Below, piece by piece: positions 31,903 through 40,997 of a stretch of 64,000 nucleotides of DNA; position 1 is the stretch's first letter; every line of letters begins with the position of its first letter. Source of the stretch: Hyphomicrobium sp. D-2. Lineage in GTDB: Bacteria > Pseudomonadota > Alphaproteobacteria > Rhizobiales > Hyphomicrobiaceae. The stretch lies in assembly GCF_029872155.1 (NCBI RefSeq), contig NZ_JARXLA010000003.1, positions 512,459 through 576,458 on the forward strand. Reading direction: 5' to 3'. A model generated the notes under the pieces. It was not told where the DNA came from. It did not search any database and saw nothing but the letters and a program-made list of their open reading frames with translations. Both the position numbers and the translations under genes were made by a program.

Positions 31903-32213
31903 AGTCATTCAGCGCTGCTAACCGTTGGATAACGGCGCGTAATTTCGCTGTCGGGGCATTCTGCGGCACGCTCCGATAGCGCGTCACACCGGCTGCGATT
32001 GTCACCGCGTCGCCGCTTTCCAGACGCCGCGACGTCCTCAACAATGCACATTGCAGGGCTACTTTTGCTCCACGGCGGGTGAATGCGCGCGCACGCCAGC
32101 GCTGTCGATTTTTCTCTGCCATGGAGCGGTTTTCGCAGCACCTGCTGCGCACCGTTAATGCTCCGTTAACCGCTTAAGGGTTAATGGATGATTGGCAGTA
32201 AAGGTGCGTAATC
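31903..32213. other. Intergenic region between surE and the LysM/LytM gene
   Basis: About 310 bp. In many alphaproteobacteria pcm sits here. A minus-strand frame of ~76 residues from 32119 covers most of it but has no recognisable family or ribosome site. The 3' part holds a CtrA-like site. Confidence 0.5.
32155..32170 (+). promoter_or_regulatory. CtrA-like binding site (TTAA-N7-TTAAC)
   Basis: TTAA at 32155 and TTAAC at 32166 are spaced by exactly 7 nt, the consensus for the alphaproteobacterial cell-cycle regulator CtrA. Two more TTAA units follow at 32174 and 32181. The site is 44 bp upstream of the LysM/LytM start codon, a promoter-proximal position. Match by eye only. Confidence 0.6.
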
Positions 32214-33803
32214 ATGATGCGTTTTATGCGTTTTAAAAACGGTAGGGCGACGGCTATTCATCCGGCTGGCCGTGCAGCAGTTCTGATGCTGGCATCGGTT
32301 TCCGCTGGCTGCAGCGCCTCGGTGGGCTCAGATTTTTCGAGCTTCGGTTTCAGCGACTCTCAGCAGGTCACCTCCTCATCTTCATCATCCTCGGGTCGGC
32401 GCGATCCCAACTATCTGGGTAACGACGGCTACGGCAGCGGCGGCTACAGTGCGCCGCGCAGCTATGGTGATGACCGGGTCGCATCGCAGAATTTGCCTGA
32501 CGCTACGCCTTCTTCGACCGCTTACTCCGGCGGCCGTCAGGGCACGAATTATGCGGCCGCAGATACGCGCTACGACGGCGCCAATTCCTATGGTCGCAGC
32601 AGCACCAGCACGAATACGAACACCTACGGGCGTTCGCCGGATAAGCCTGCCAGCAACTACAATTCCTATACCGACAGCGGACGTTACGGCACGGTTGCGC
32701 CGTCCTCGACCGCGTCGACAAACCGTTATGATCCGCAGCCGACGCCATCAATGGCAAGCCCCGGCGACACGATCGACGTGCAGCCCGGCGACACGCTCTA
32801 TGGCCTGTCGCGCCGCTATAACGTGTCGGTCGCTGAGCTCATGCAGATCAACAGCCTGACAAACACCAACCTGCAGGTTGGCCAGCGCCTTTACCTGCCG
32901 CAGGGCACGTCCGGGGGCATGGCTTCCGTAGGCACCCGGTATGCACCGCAGCCTTCTTCGCCGCCGACGCAGACCGCCAGCATTCAGCCGCCGCCACCGC
33001 CGCCTGTGGCGGATGCCGACAGCCGCTATAACGGCGTCTACACGATGCGTCCGGGCGACTCGCTCTACGCCGTGTCGCGCATGTACGGCGTGCCGGTCGG
33101 TGAGCTGCAGCGTGCAAACGGCATCACCGATGCGCGCGGCATCAAGGCGGGCACCGTGCTCCGCGTGCCGACGTCCGGTGGCATGGCGACAGCAAATTCG
33201 AACGGCGCGCCGATGCAGCATGTCGCTGTGACGCCTCCGCCGCAGACGACGCAGTACACGCCCGCCGCAGGCGGTAACTCTTCGCAACCGACGATGCTGA
33301 ACGGTTCTGGTGGTTCGCAATCGACGAGCCTCGGGCAGGGCAGCCAGTACACGCAGGTTGCCACGCGCAACACCAATGATGTGGCTGCCGGTAAGCCGGC
33401 CGTTGCATCGGGCAGTGACAAGCTGCGTTGGCCGGTGCATGGCCGGATCATCACCGGCTTCGGCCAGCGGGCTGACGGCACGCACAACGACGGCATCAAT
33501 CTGTCGGTGCCGCTGGGAACATCGGTGCACGCTGCTGAATCCGGCACGGTCGCCTATGCCGGCGCTGAGCTGAAGGGTTATGGTAACCTCATCCTGCTGC
33601 GTCACGATAACGGTTGGGTGACAGCCTATGCACACAACGATCAGCTGATGGTGAAGCGTGGCGACAAGGTGCAGCGCGGTCAGGTCATCGCCACCGCAGG
33701 GCGCACCGGTTCCGTCGATCAGCCGCAGGTGCATTTCGAGCTGCGTCAGGGTTCGAAACCGGTTGATCCGGTGCCGTTCCTGGAGCGTGTCGCATCCCGC
33801 TGA
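32214..33803 (+). CDS. LysM/LytM divisome lipoprotein-like protein (NlpD/DipM-like)
   Basis: 529 residues: N-terminal signal with possible lipobox (ASVSAGC), a Ser/Tyr-rich disordered stretch, LysM 1 at ~184-228 (VQPGDTLYGLSRRYNVS), LysM 2 at ~273-318 (MRPGDSLYAVSRMYGV), and a C-terminal LytM (M23) domain at ~402-525. Catalytic residues appear degenerate: the usual HxxxD reads HNDGIN, and HxH near the end reads QVH in PQVHFEL. This suggests an amidase activator and not a peptidase, as known for NlpD/EnvC and Caulobacter DipM. It follows serS-surE as in relatives. A CtrA-like site lies upstream and a strong terminator follows. Confidence 0.88.
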   Translation: MMRFMRFKNGRATAIHPAGRAAVLMLASVSAGCSASVGSDFSSFGFSDSQQVTSSSSSSSGRRDPNYLGNDGYGSGGYSAPRSYGDDRVASQNLPDATPSSTAYSGGRQGTNYAAADTRYDGANSYGRSSTSTNTNTYGRSPDKPASNYNSYTDSGRYGTVAPSSTASTNRYDPQPTPSMASPGDTIDVQPGDTLYGLSRRYNVSVAELMQINSLTNTNLQVGQRLYLPQGTSGGMASVGTRYAPQPSSPPTQTASIQPPPPPPVADADSRYNGVYTMRPGDSLYAVSRMYGVPVGELQRANGITDARGIKAGTVLRVPTSGGMATANSNGAPMQHVAVTPPPQTTQYTPAAGGNSSQPTMLNGSGGSQSTSLGQGSQYTQVATRNTNDVAAGKPAVASGSDKLRWPVHGRIITGFGQRADGTHNDGINLSVPLGTSVHAAESGTVAYAGAELKGYGNLILLRHDNGWVTAYAHNDQLMVKRGDKVQRGQVIATAGRTGSVDQPQVHFELRQGSKPVDPVPFLERVASR

Positions 33804-33824
33804 GGCACACAGTCTGTTCAATAG

Positions 33825-33856
33825 AAAAAGCCGGGCGTCATTGCCCGGCTTTTTTG
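33825..33856 (+). terminator. Rho-independent terminator after the LysM/LytM gene
   Basis: GCCGGGC-GTCATT-GCCCGGC followed by TTTTTTG and preceded by AAAAA, about 25 bp after the stop. It closes the serS-surE-LysM group and may act on both strands. Confidence 0.9.
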
Positions 33857-33910
33857 TTGTGACGATTGATGGCGGCAGTGTTGGGCTGTGTAAGCCGCGT
33901 GCAGGGCGAT

Positions 33911-34225
33911 CTAATTTGCGTTTCGAGCCAACTCGCGGCCATAGAGCTTGCGCAACTCATCCTTGGCCCGCTCCAGAACATCGCGCCGTTCGTCCGACAG
34001 CTTGCTGCCAGCGCGATTGATGTAAAACGTCAGCATCGACATCGCAGAGCGATATGGTTCAGATTTGCGGCGTCGGCTGCGCTCGGCCGAACGTTTGAGC
34101 GATGCAGCGATTTCGGCAGGATCATCGAGCTTGAAGACGTCCCGCTCCAGCGTCATGGCATTGCTGCGTTTGGTGACGTTGTCTGACCATTGCGCTGATT
34201 TGTGATCGGGGGAGGACATCGGCAT
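33911..34225 (-). CDS. DUF3175 family protein
   Basis: About 105 residues from ATG 34225 (ATG 34219 also possible). The sequence WSDNVTKRSNAMTLERDVF, then IAASLKRSAERSRRRK and AMSMLTFYINRAG is the pattern of DUF3175, a small basic family of unknown function. The longer frame up to 34348 adds an Arg-rich leader that looks out of family. Upstream DUF72 genes are on the same strand but about 210 bp away. Confidence 0.75.
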   Translation of the reverse strand: MPMSSPDHKSAQWSDNVTKRSNAMTLERDVFKLDDPAEIAASLKRSAERSRRRKSEPYRSAMSMLTFYINRAGSKLSDERRDVLERAKDELRKLYGRELARNAN

Positions 34226-34432
34226 GAAACCTGATCTGGCGATGGGGGAGCAGCACCGGGCTTTCGTGCCAAAAGCATTGCGGATCGATGATGAACGGAC
34301 TGACAATGCGCGCCTCACCGCAACCGCTCGCCGTCTGCCAAACACCATTTTAACTCCGCGTTGCTAATTGCCTCTCCGAGGCTGCAACGCTCCTCATGCT
34401 GAGGAAGTTCCGCTTAACAGGTGGCTGCGCAC

Positions 34433-35245
34433 CTAACCTTGCAAGCGCTGCATGATGGCCATCGCAGCCTGCGGGGCGCGAATCTTTCCTTCGTGAATGA
34501 AGTAGACGAACACGTCGCGCGGTTTCTTTGGCGTTTTGTGTTTGTCATCGACGCGCGGAAGATCGTCCGGCACTCCGCCTGCCGACCATGTTTTCAGCCG
34601 TTCCGTCCAGCGGTCGAGCGCCTTGGGCGCATAGCAGGCCTTCTCGGCGTCGCTGCCCTTCTGCAGACGTGCATAGACAAAATCGCCCGTGATATCGGCA
34701 ATGGCCGGATAGCTTGCATGCTCGGCAAACACCACCGGCATGGCGTGCTGGCGTGCAAGGGCGATGAAGTCCGGAGTGCAGAAGCTCTCATGGCGCACTT
34801 CGAGAACATGGCGAAGCTTCACGCCATCAACGGATGGCGGCAGCAGATTGAGGAACGCGCCGAAGTCATCAGCATCGAACTTCTTCGTCGGCGCAAACTG
34901 CCACAACAGCGGTCCGAGCTTGTCGCCCAGCTCCAGCGGACCGGACTCAATGAAGCGCTGAATGCTGTCGCCCGCCTCCGCCAGCACGCGCCGGTTTACG
35001 GCATAGCGCGGCCCTTTGAGCGCAAACACGAAGCCATCGGGTGTTTCGCTGGCCCACTTGGCAAACGTTTTTGGGGTTTGCGTGCGATAGAACGTGCCGT
35101 TCACTTCGATGGTTGGAACATGCTCCGCTGCGTAACTCAGCTCGCGTGCGTGTGCCAGCTTCTCCGGATAGAACGTGCCGCGCCAGGGCTCGAACGTCCA
35201 GCCGCCCATGCCTGCGCGAATGATGCCGTGCTTGGCCGTTGTCAT
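34433..35245 (-). CDS. DUF72 (YecE-like) protein, paralogue 1
   Basis: 270 residues of the DUF72 TIM-barrel family. Signatures: GMGGWTFEPWRGTFYPE, EVNGTFYRTQTPKTFAKW, DGFVFALKGPRYA, VLEVRHESF and FVYFIHEGK. The function of DUF72 is not established. It lies 57 bp downstream of a second DUF72 gene on the same strand, so the two are probably one transcript. Confidence 0.85.
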   Translation of the reverse strand: MTTAKHGIIRAGMGGWTFEPWRGTFYPEKLAHARELSYAAEHVPTIEVNGTFYRTQTPKTFAKWASETPDGFVFALKGPRYAVNRRVLAEAGDSIQRFIESGPLELGDKLGPLLWQFAPTKKFDADDFGAFLNLLPPSVDGVKLRHVLEVRHESFCTPDFIALARQHAMPVVFAEHASYPAIADITGDFVYARLQKGSDAEKACYAPKALDRWTERLKTWSAGGVPDDLPRVDDKHKTPKKPRDVFVYFIHEGKIRAPQAAMAIMQRLQG

Positions 35246-35302
35246 CTGCTTTTCGCCCTGCGTTTTGGCACATTCTGACGGTGCCGTCCGGGTCAGGCAG
35301 GG

Positions 35303-36079
35303 TCAAGCGGTTTCGTCGATGGCCTCGCAGACGTTTGTCGCCAGCTGCTTCTGAAGCGCCATCGCGTTGGCGGTTGCGGCACCGACGGTCGTATTATCGA
35401 AGATGCACCAGACGCTGCACCCTGCATTTTCCCTGCGGGTTATGTCGGCAGCCAGCGTGTTCAGCCATGCGTCGGAATAACTGGAGTAATACATGCGCGG
35501 GCTGCCGTGCAGGCGATAATAGCAGAGGGCTGGATCGCCGCCCGGCCGTGATCCGTCGAGAATTTTTGCCGGATCGGCGGCAACGCGCGCGACCGCGAAA
35601 GCCCGCAACAGCGCGTCACTGTCCGCGTCGAACCAGCTTCCATGGCGCGGCTCGCAGGCAAGCGGACCGTGATAGCGCTCGCGCAGCAGTGCAAAGAATG
35701 CATCGGCGTCGGCCGATGACATTGCGAGGCTGGGCGGCAGCTGCAGTAGCAGCACACCAAGCTTCGGCCCGAGCGCCGCAACTTCCCCGAGGAAGCTGTC
35801 GAGTTCCTCAGTGCAGTTGCGCAGCCGTCTTACATGCGAAATGGCTCGCGGCATCTTCACGGCGAACGCAAATGTATCCGGCACGCTGGCGCTCCATCGC
35901 GCATAGGTGCTGGCCCGGTGCGGCCGATAGAATGACGAGTTTATTTCCACCGCGTTGAAGCGGACGGCGTAGCGCTGCAGGTGCGTGCCTGTTTCTGCCG
36001 TCGGGAAATGCTGCTGATGTTCGCTGCGCAGCGCCCAACCAGCACAACCGATGCGGATCGCTCGCCGGATTTCGTCCAT
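35303..36079 (-). CDS. DUF72 (YecE-like) protein, paralogue 2
   Basis: 258 residues, same family: IGCAGWALRSEHQQHFP, AVEINSSFYRPHRASTYARW, FAFAVKMPRAISH, ACEPRHGSWF, CYYRLHGSPRMYYSSYS and VWCIFDNTTVGAAT. It is the more typical DUF72 sequence of the two and only moderately similar to its neighbour, so the pair is an old duplication or two separate subfamilies. The upstream region to the LssY_C gene is a divergent promoter of about 160-230 bp with a GTTAACC half-site. Confidence 0.86.
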   Translation of the reverse strand: MDEIRRAIRIGCAGWALRSEHQQHFPTAETGTHLQRYAVRFNAVEINSSFYRPHRASTYARWSASVPDTFAFAVKMPRAISHVRRLRNCTEELDSFLGEVAALGPKLGVLLLQLPPSLAMSSADADAFFALLRERYHGPLACEPRHGSWFDADSDALLRAFAVARVAADPAKILDGSRPGGDPALCYYRLHGSPRMYYSSYSDAWLNTLAADITRRENAGCSVWCIFDNTTVGAATANAMALQKQLATNVCEAIDETA

Positions 36080-36311
36080 GCGTTCAGCTTGCCCTTGAAG
36101 ATCTCATATCAGAGGACGTCGATGCTAACGCGCCGATAATTTTGCCTTCACGATCGGCGGCGCAATGGTTGCTAACCGTTAACCGGTTTGGGCCTGCTCC
36201 GGGAAACACCGCTCCGCTAACCCGCCGTTACGTGCGCTCATGCTAGCCATCGCGCTGGTGACATGTCGGCCTGAGCAGGCCGACCATCTTCACGGGCGAG
36301 CGGGGGCCGAG

Positions 36312-37145
36312 TTGCGATTTTTTATCCGAACGCTACAGCGTATCGCCATTTTTTCGATTGGCGCCGTCAGCATCTGGCTCATCGTGTTTGTCGTGTTCGA
36401 TTTCGCCGACAAGCGCATGCCGGTGGCCATCGCGCTCGCGTTCACATATGCAATCGCCGCCTATGTGGTGTTGCCATATGCGGTCCGCATGGCGCTGAAA
36501 TTCTCGCAGCTGCGCCATGTGCCAAGTTTTACCGTCGCCGCCGATGGCCTGCCGGCCGATCCCGTCAACGTGGCGCTCTATGGCACCGAAGATGAATTGA
36601 AGGCGGCCTTTGCTGCCATCGGCTGGGTCGAAGCTGACAAACTTAACTTCGCTTCTTCCGTGCGCATGGTGAAGGCGTTCGTGGTGAACCGGCCTTATCC
36701 CACCGCGCCGTTTTCGACGCTGTTTCTGTTCGGGCGCGGACAGGATATCGGGTTCCAGAAGGCCATCGATGATAGCCCACGCAAACGTCACCACGTGCGC
36801 TTCTGGGCGCGGGTGATGCCGAACGATGACGAGGTGCAGTCGGCGCGCTTCTGGCTCAATCAGGAGGTGCCGCCGAAGGGCGCGCGCCTGTCGTGGGTTG
36901 GTGCGGGCACGCGCGACACCGGCTTTGGTTTGACGCGCATGACGTTCCAGATCACCCACGCGACAGATTCAGATACCAACGCTGAACGCGACTACATCAT
37001 GGGTGAGCTGAAGGCCGCCGACTGCATCGGCGAGATTGTTTCAGTACGCGCGGGCGACAGTGTCAGCGAGCACCACGTCAATCATTACGTTACCGATGGC
37101 GATGTTGCTGTGGCGGCGTTGGGTAAAGGCGCGGTGTTGCCGTGA
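36312..37145 (+). CDS. LssY C-terminal-domain membrane protein
   Basis: From TTG 36312 (GGGGG 7 nt upstream) about 277 residues; ATG 36240 in the same frame is the alternative. Two membrane segments come first (IAIFSIGAVSIWLIVFVVF and IALAFTYAIAAYVVLPYAV). A soluble domain follows with the LssY_C pattern: DPVNVALYGTEDELKAAF, GWVEADKL, RMVKAFVVNRPYP, DIGFQKAIDDSPRKRHHVRFW and LSWVGAGTRDTGFG. In larger LssY-type proteins this domain follows a PAP2-like part, absent here. Function unknown. Confidence 0.75.
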   Translation: MRFFIRTLQRIAIFSIGAVSIWLIVFVVFDFADKRMPVAIALAFTYAIAAYVVLPYAVRMALKFSQLRHVPSFTVAADGLPADPVNVALYGTEDELKAAFAAIGWVEADKLNFASSVRMVKAFVVNRPYPTAPFSTLFLFGRGQDIGFQKAIDDSPRKRHHVRFWARVMPNDDEVQSARFWLNQEVPPKGARLSWVGAGTRDTGFGLTRMTFQITHATDSDTNAERDYIMGELKAADCIGEIVSVRAGDSVSEHHVNHYVTDGDVAVAALGKGAVLP

Positions 37146-37200
37146 TGTGATGCGTCGCTTGCTGAACCTGCTCCACCGCGCGCTTGGAGCCTCCTGATGC

Positions 37201-38832
37201 CTATGCCGGCCCTTGCATCACCGACTTTACATCCTTGAAGACCAGGTCTGGATTTCGTTCAGCCACCCAGTTCAGGCTGAACTCGGAAGGCGCAAGATAA
37301 ACGTAGTCGCCATCGGCGTCGGTCGCCATTGCGGGGCGGTTGGCCTCGATGAATGCAGTGAGCTTGGCGCGATCGGGCGCTTCGATCCAACGGGCTACTG
37401 TGCAAGGAGCGGTTTCGAAGGCGATCGGCAAACCGTATTCATGGATCAGGCGATCACCCAGCACGTCGAGCTGCAGCGCGCCGATCACGCCAACGATCGG
37501 CGGCGTGCCATCCACTGGCGTGAACAGGTGCACTACGCCTTCTTCCGCCATTTCGGTCAGCGCGTCCTTCAGCTTTCTGGCGCGGATCGCGTCCTCAAGC
37601 CGGATGCGGCGCAGGATTTCCGGCGCAAATGACGGAATGCCGAGGAACTGCACGTTTTCGCCCTCGGTCAGCGCATCGCCGATGCGTAGCGTGCCGCGAT
37701 TGGGAATACCGACGACGTCGCCCGCGAAGGCTTCCTCGGCGAGCGAGCGATCCTGCGCAAAGAAAAACTGCGGCGCGGTAAGTGCCATCGTTTTATCCGA
37801 GCGAACATGTTTCACCTTCATGCCGCGCGTCAGCTTCCCCGAGCACAGCCGCATGAACGCCATGCGATCGCGGTGGTTCGGATCCATGTTGGCCTGGATC
37901 TTGAAGATCACGCCGGTCATGGCGGGTTCGGTGGCTTCGATCGTACGGGCGGCGGCGGGACGGCTGAGCGGCGGCGGCGCGTAGGCGATCAGCGCATCCA
38001 GAATATCGCGCACGCCGAAATTCCTCAGCGCACTGCCGAAGTACACCGGCGTCAACGTGCCTTCGCGGAATGCCTTCAGATCAAAGTTGCCACAGGCATC
38101 GCGCACCAGCTCGATTTCCTCGCGCCATTTCGCAAGGTCGACCGGATCGAGAAGGGTGTCGAAAATCGGGTCGTCGGGCCCTGAAACAGTTTCACCTTCA
38201 GGATTTTCATCGACGCGCCGGAAGCGATCCTTCTGCAGGTCATACGTGCCGCGGAAGTTGCGACCCATACCAACCGGCCACACCATTGGCGCGGTATCGA
38301 GCGCGAGCACCTGCTCGATCTCGTCCAGCAGTTCCAGCGGCTCGCGCGCTTCGCGGTCCATCTTGTTGATGAGCGTGATGATGGGAATGTCCCGCAGGCG
38401 GCAAACTTCGAACAGTTTGCGCGTACGCGATTCAATACCCTTGGCCGCGTCGATCACCATGATGGCGCTGTCGACGGCCGTCAGCGTACGATAGGTCTGG
38501 TCGGCGAAGTCTTCATGGCCCGGTGTGTCGAGCAGGTTGAAAACGGAATCCGCGTATTCGAACGTCATCACCGAGGTGACGACGGAAATGCCGCGCGACT
38601 TCTCGATGGCCATCCAGTCCGAGCGCGTGTTGCGTCCGTCCTTCTTGGCCTTCACCTGACCGGCAAGCTGAATAGCGCCGCCGAACAGCAGCAGTTTTTC
38701 GGTCAACGTCGTTTTACCGGCGTCGGGGTGGGCGATGATGGCGAAGGTGCGCCGGCGGCGTATTTCAGCGGCAAGCTTCCCGGCCGGACTGTTGGCCGGT
38801 GCAGAAGGGACGGGCGCGGGTTCGTCGGACAT
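37201..38832 (-). CDS. prfC: Peptide chain release factor 3
   Basis: 543 residues of a translational GTPase that recycles RF1/RF2. G1 AHPDAGKTTLTEKLL, switch I RGISVVTSVM, G3 DTPGHEDF, G4 NKMD, and RF3-specific HRDRMAFMRLCSGKL and PQFFFAQDRS are visible. I start at ATG 38832 (MSDEPAPV), not the longer frame to 39066, which would add ~78 basic residues not seen in RF3. It is flanked downstream by the LssY_C gene, convergent. Confidence 0.95.
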   Translation of the reverse strand: MSDEPAPVPSAPANSPAGKLAAEIRRRRTFAIIAHPDAGKTTLTEKLLLFGGAIQLAGQVKAKKDGRNTRSDWMAIEKSRGISVVTSVMTFEYADSVFNLLDTPGHEDFADQTYRTLTAVDSAIMVIDAAKGIESRTRKLFEVCRLRDIPIITLINKMDREAREPLELLDEIEQVLALDTAPMVWPVGMGRNFRGTYDLQKDRFRRVDENPEGETVSGPDDPIFDTLLDPVDLAKWREEIELVRDACGNFDLKAFREGTLTPVYFGSALRNFGVRDILDALIAYAPPPLSRPAAARTIEATEPAMTGVIFKIQANMDPNHRDRMAFMRLCSGKLTRGMKVKHVRSDKTMALTAPQFFFAQDRSLAEEAFAGDVVGIPNRGTLRIGDALTEGENVQFLGIPSFAPEILRRIRLEDAIRARKLKDALTEMAEEGVVHLFTPVDGTPPIVGVIGALQLDVLGDRLIHEYGLPIAFETAPCTVARWIEAPDRAKLTAFIEANRPAMATDADGDYVYLAPSEFSLNWVAERNPDLVFKDVKSVMQGPA

Positions 38833-39072
38833 AGGGGCTGCCGCCTGCAATTGGTTGCGCACCGGGGCGCAGGGAGGGAAGGATTTAGCCAGCCCCTTAG
38901 CACCGTTCAAACGCGAGGTCGATGCCCGCGGAAGCCGCGTTATTGAACCGGGCAGCTTTAGCGCCAAAAAATGCCATTTGGGAACGGCAACAGCACGGCG
39001 CCGATGGGCCTTGTGCATTGCCCCGCGTTCAGGTTGGCGGTTGGGAGCCGGGCGAGCAAGCTCCAAAAACAG

Positions 39073-39108
39073 AAAAGGCGCTGCTGGAGGAGCCGAGCAG
39101 CGCCTTTG
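39073..39108 (-). terminator. Terminator after the small secreted gene at 39130
   Basis: AAAGGCGCTGCT and AGCAGCGCCTTT form a 12-bp stem around a 10-nt loop. On the minus strand a T-run (TTTTC) follows, 20 bp after that gene's stop. Confidence 0.8.
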
Positions 39109-39129
39109 AATCTACAGGCTGGCTTCAGA

Positions 39130-39435
39130 TCAGGGTGCAGCCTCGCCCTTGCATTCCTTCATCAGCGCCTCGCGCTTTTCCTTCACCTTCGAGAGCTTCT
39201 CCTCGAAGTGCGTGATGGCCTTGTCGTGCTGCGGGGTCGAGCCGCCGGTGTCTTTAATTTCCTTCTTCATTTCCGCGATCACGTTTTCGCGCTTGGAAAT
39301 GGAGATGTCGGCGTCATTGAGAGCCGTATTGATTTTTGCGTCGGCGCACTTGTAATCGGCGGCCTGGACGGAAGCTGCGGGAACAGAAACAATGACCGCC
39401 AGGGCGATCGCTGCCAGAGATGCGTTTTTGATCAT
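39130..39435 (-). CDS. Small secreted coiled-coil protein
   Basis: 101 residues from ATG 39435 (MIKNASLAAIALAV), signal peptide ending SVQA-AD, then a mostly helical charged region (DISISKRENVIAEMKKEI, HFEEKLSKVKEKREALM) with two Cys (KCADAK, KECKG). It resembles small periplasmic DUF1090-like proteins in layout, but I cannot confirm family membership. Role unknown. Confidence 0.68.
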   Translation of the reverse strand: MIKNASLAAIALAVIVSVPAASVQAADYKCADAKINTALNDADISISKRENVIAEMKKEIKDTGGSTPQHDKAITHFEEKLSKVKEKREALMKECKGEAAP

Positions 39436-39707
39436 TTTGTTTGTCGCCCTTTTGCGATGGTGCGCCAAAGCTATCACACCACAACCGCAGATTGGGCATG
39501 AATAATGCGTAATTTTATTGGCCGGAAGGTGGCAAATCCTTCGCGCTAATCGCTGTTTTTACTGCGTTTTCGTCAGCTCTATTGCACCTGCAGAGGCCGG
39601 GCTGGCCCGCTGCGGAAGCTGATGGTTTCAGTAAATAAATGGTCGCCGGAAGGGGGCGGGAGCGGCATCACGTGATGCCGTTCGCCGCGCCTCATCCGTC
39701 GTCAAAC

Positions 39708-40382
39708 TTAGTTGCTCAGCTTGATGTTGAGCGCGGCGCGGGCAACATCGATGTTGTCGAAGCCAACGCGATCGCCTGGCAGAACGCCAGGGAACGCCGG
39801 CGGAATATGCCGTGTCGCGCCGATGTCATAGCGCAGATATTCAGCGCGCAGAGAAACTCCGTAGAATGGCATCCACTCAATGCCGCCACCATACGTCAGG
39901 CCGTTGTCGTGCATGCGCACGCGATCCTGGAAGGCGAGTGCAGGCACGTTCTGCGTGAACTTGTATTCGCCGTAGCCCCAGCCGATGGTGCCGAACAGAA
40001 GCCAGTTGTTGATGGCCCAGCCGAGGCGCGCGCGGACGCTGGCGATGTGGGACATGTCGCCGGACAACGTCGCCGGGATTGCCGGGATGTTGATCGTGCT
40101 GCCACCGTTCGCGAGCGTGGATGCATCCAATTCGAGGCCCAGAAGGAACTGGTCACTCTGCCAGTTGTAACCAATCTGACCACCGATGATGCCGCCGTTG
40201 AGATCGAGCGCCGAGAGGCTTGTCGCGTTATTGAAAGTGCCTTTCAGATCCTGCCAGCCATAGCCACCGTGCAGACCGACATACATACCGTTCCATGGAT
40301 TGCGTACCTGCGCCTCAGACGGCGTCGCGGTAACGATGGCCGCCATTGCAGCGGCGGCAAGATAAAACTTCTTCAAAGCCAC
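39708..40382 (-). CDS. Outer membrane beta-barrel protein (Omp25/31-like)
   Basis: 224 residues: signal peptide (LAAAAMAAIVTATPSEA), then WNGMYVGLHGGYGW and repeated amphipathic strands (GGIIGGQIGYNWQSDQFLLG, RARLGWAINNWLLFGTIG, SLRAEYLRYDIG) ending VARAALNIKLSN. This is the 8-strand barrel family common in Rhizobiales. GTG 40382 has GGGAG 4 nt upstream; TTG 40376 (MKKFYLAAA) is the alternative. Confidence 0.85.
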   Translation of the reverse strand: MALKKFYLAAAAMAAIVTATPSEAQVRNPWNGMYVGLHGGYGWQDLKGTFNNATSLSALDLNGGIIGGQIGYNWQSDQFLLGLELDASTLANGGSTINIPAIPATLSGDMSHIASVRARLGWAINNWLLFGTIGWGYGEYKFTQNVPALAFQDRVRMHDNGLTYGGGIEWMPFYGVSLRAEYLRYDIGATRHIPPAFPGVLPGDRVGFDNIDVARAALNIKLSN

Positions 40383-40760
40383 GTACTCCCTCGCTCAATT
40401 TTTGTTCCCCTCATACGCGGGCTACGCAACGAGACGCAGGGCTAACATGACGGAGCGGGGCTCGAATGTTACCGGGCCGCGGTTGTGCACACAGGCACCG
40501 GCTTTTTTCACAGCAGATGAATAACTTTGGCTCGAATTGGCGCGGATTATCGCTTCTGTAAAAAGGCGCTTGCCACTGTTCGTGGCGTCACAGTGCTGCC
40601 TGTTGGCGCGTGCGCCAGTACGTCGGGGATGCGCGTCAGCGCATCCGCACGATACTGCGCGGTAAGGCAGAAATGCCTTTTAAATAAAGAACTAGATCGA
40701 TTTTGCGCGCGGGCTCGATGCCGAATTCAGCATCAGCGCGTGCGGGCGCAAAGCCTGGGT
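40383..40760. other. Intergenic region upstream of the outer-membrane protein gene
   Basis: No supported gene. It should contain the omp promoter; the AT-rich stretch around 40670-40695 lies away from it. No clear regulatory site seen. Confidence 0.5.
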
Positions 40761-40997
40761 TTAACCGGCGTTGCTGTTTGCCGGATTGATTACCTGGCTC
40801 GGGTGGGAAGCCGGGGTGCGCGGATCACTGCGCTTCACGCCGAAAGCTGAAATAATCGCGACGGCGATGGCAAAGATCACAATCGTGCCCACCGTTACGG
40901 CCGTGCTGGGCGGAACGGATTTGCCAATGCGCGCAAGCTTGTCGCCTGTGGAGGTGCCGGCTTTTCGGCTGTCTGATGTTTCGAGCAAGTCTGTCAT
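40761..40997 (-). CDS. Small single-pass membrane protein, hypothetical
   Basis: 78 residues (MTDLLETSD) with one central membrane helix (AVTVGTIVIFAIAVAIISAF) and a polar tail. The opposite strand is also open here; I prefer this one for its charge and helix layout. Ribosome site is weak. Could be spurious. Confidence 0.45.
   Translation of the reverse strand: MTDLLETSDSRKAGTSTGDKLARIGKSVPPSTAVTVGTIVIFAIAVAIISAFGVKRSDPRTPASHPSQVINPANSNAG

Noticed and set aside
31892..32119. Minus-strand frame in the surE-LysM gap
   Set aside because: No ribosome site or recognised motif. Might be a remnant but not supportable.
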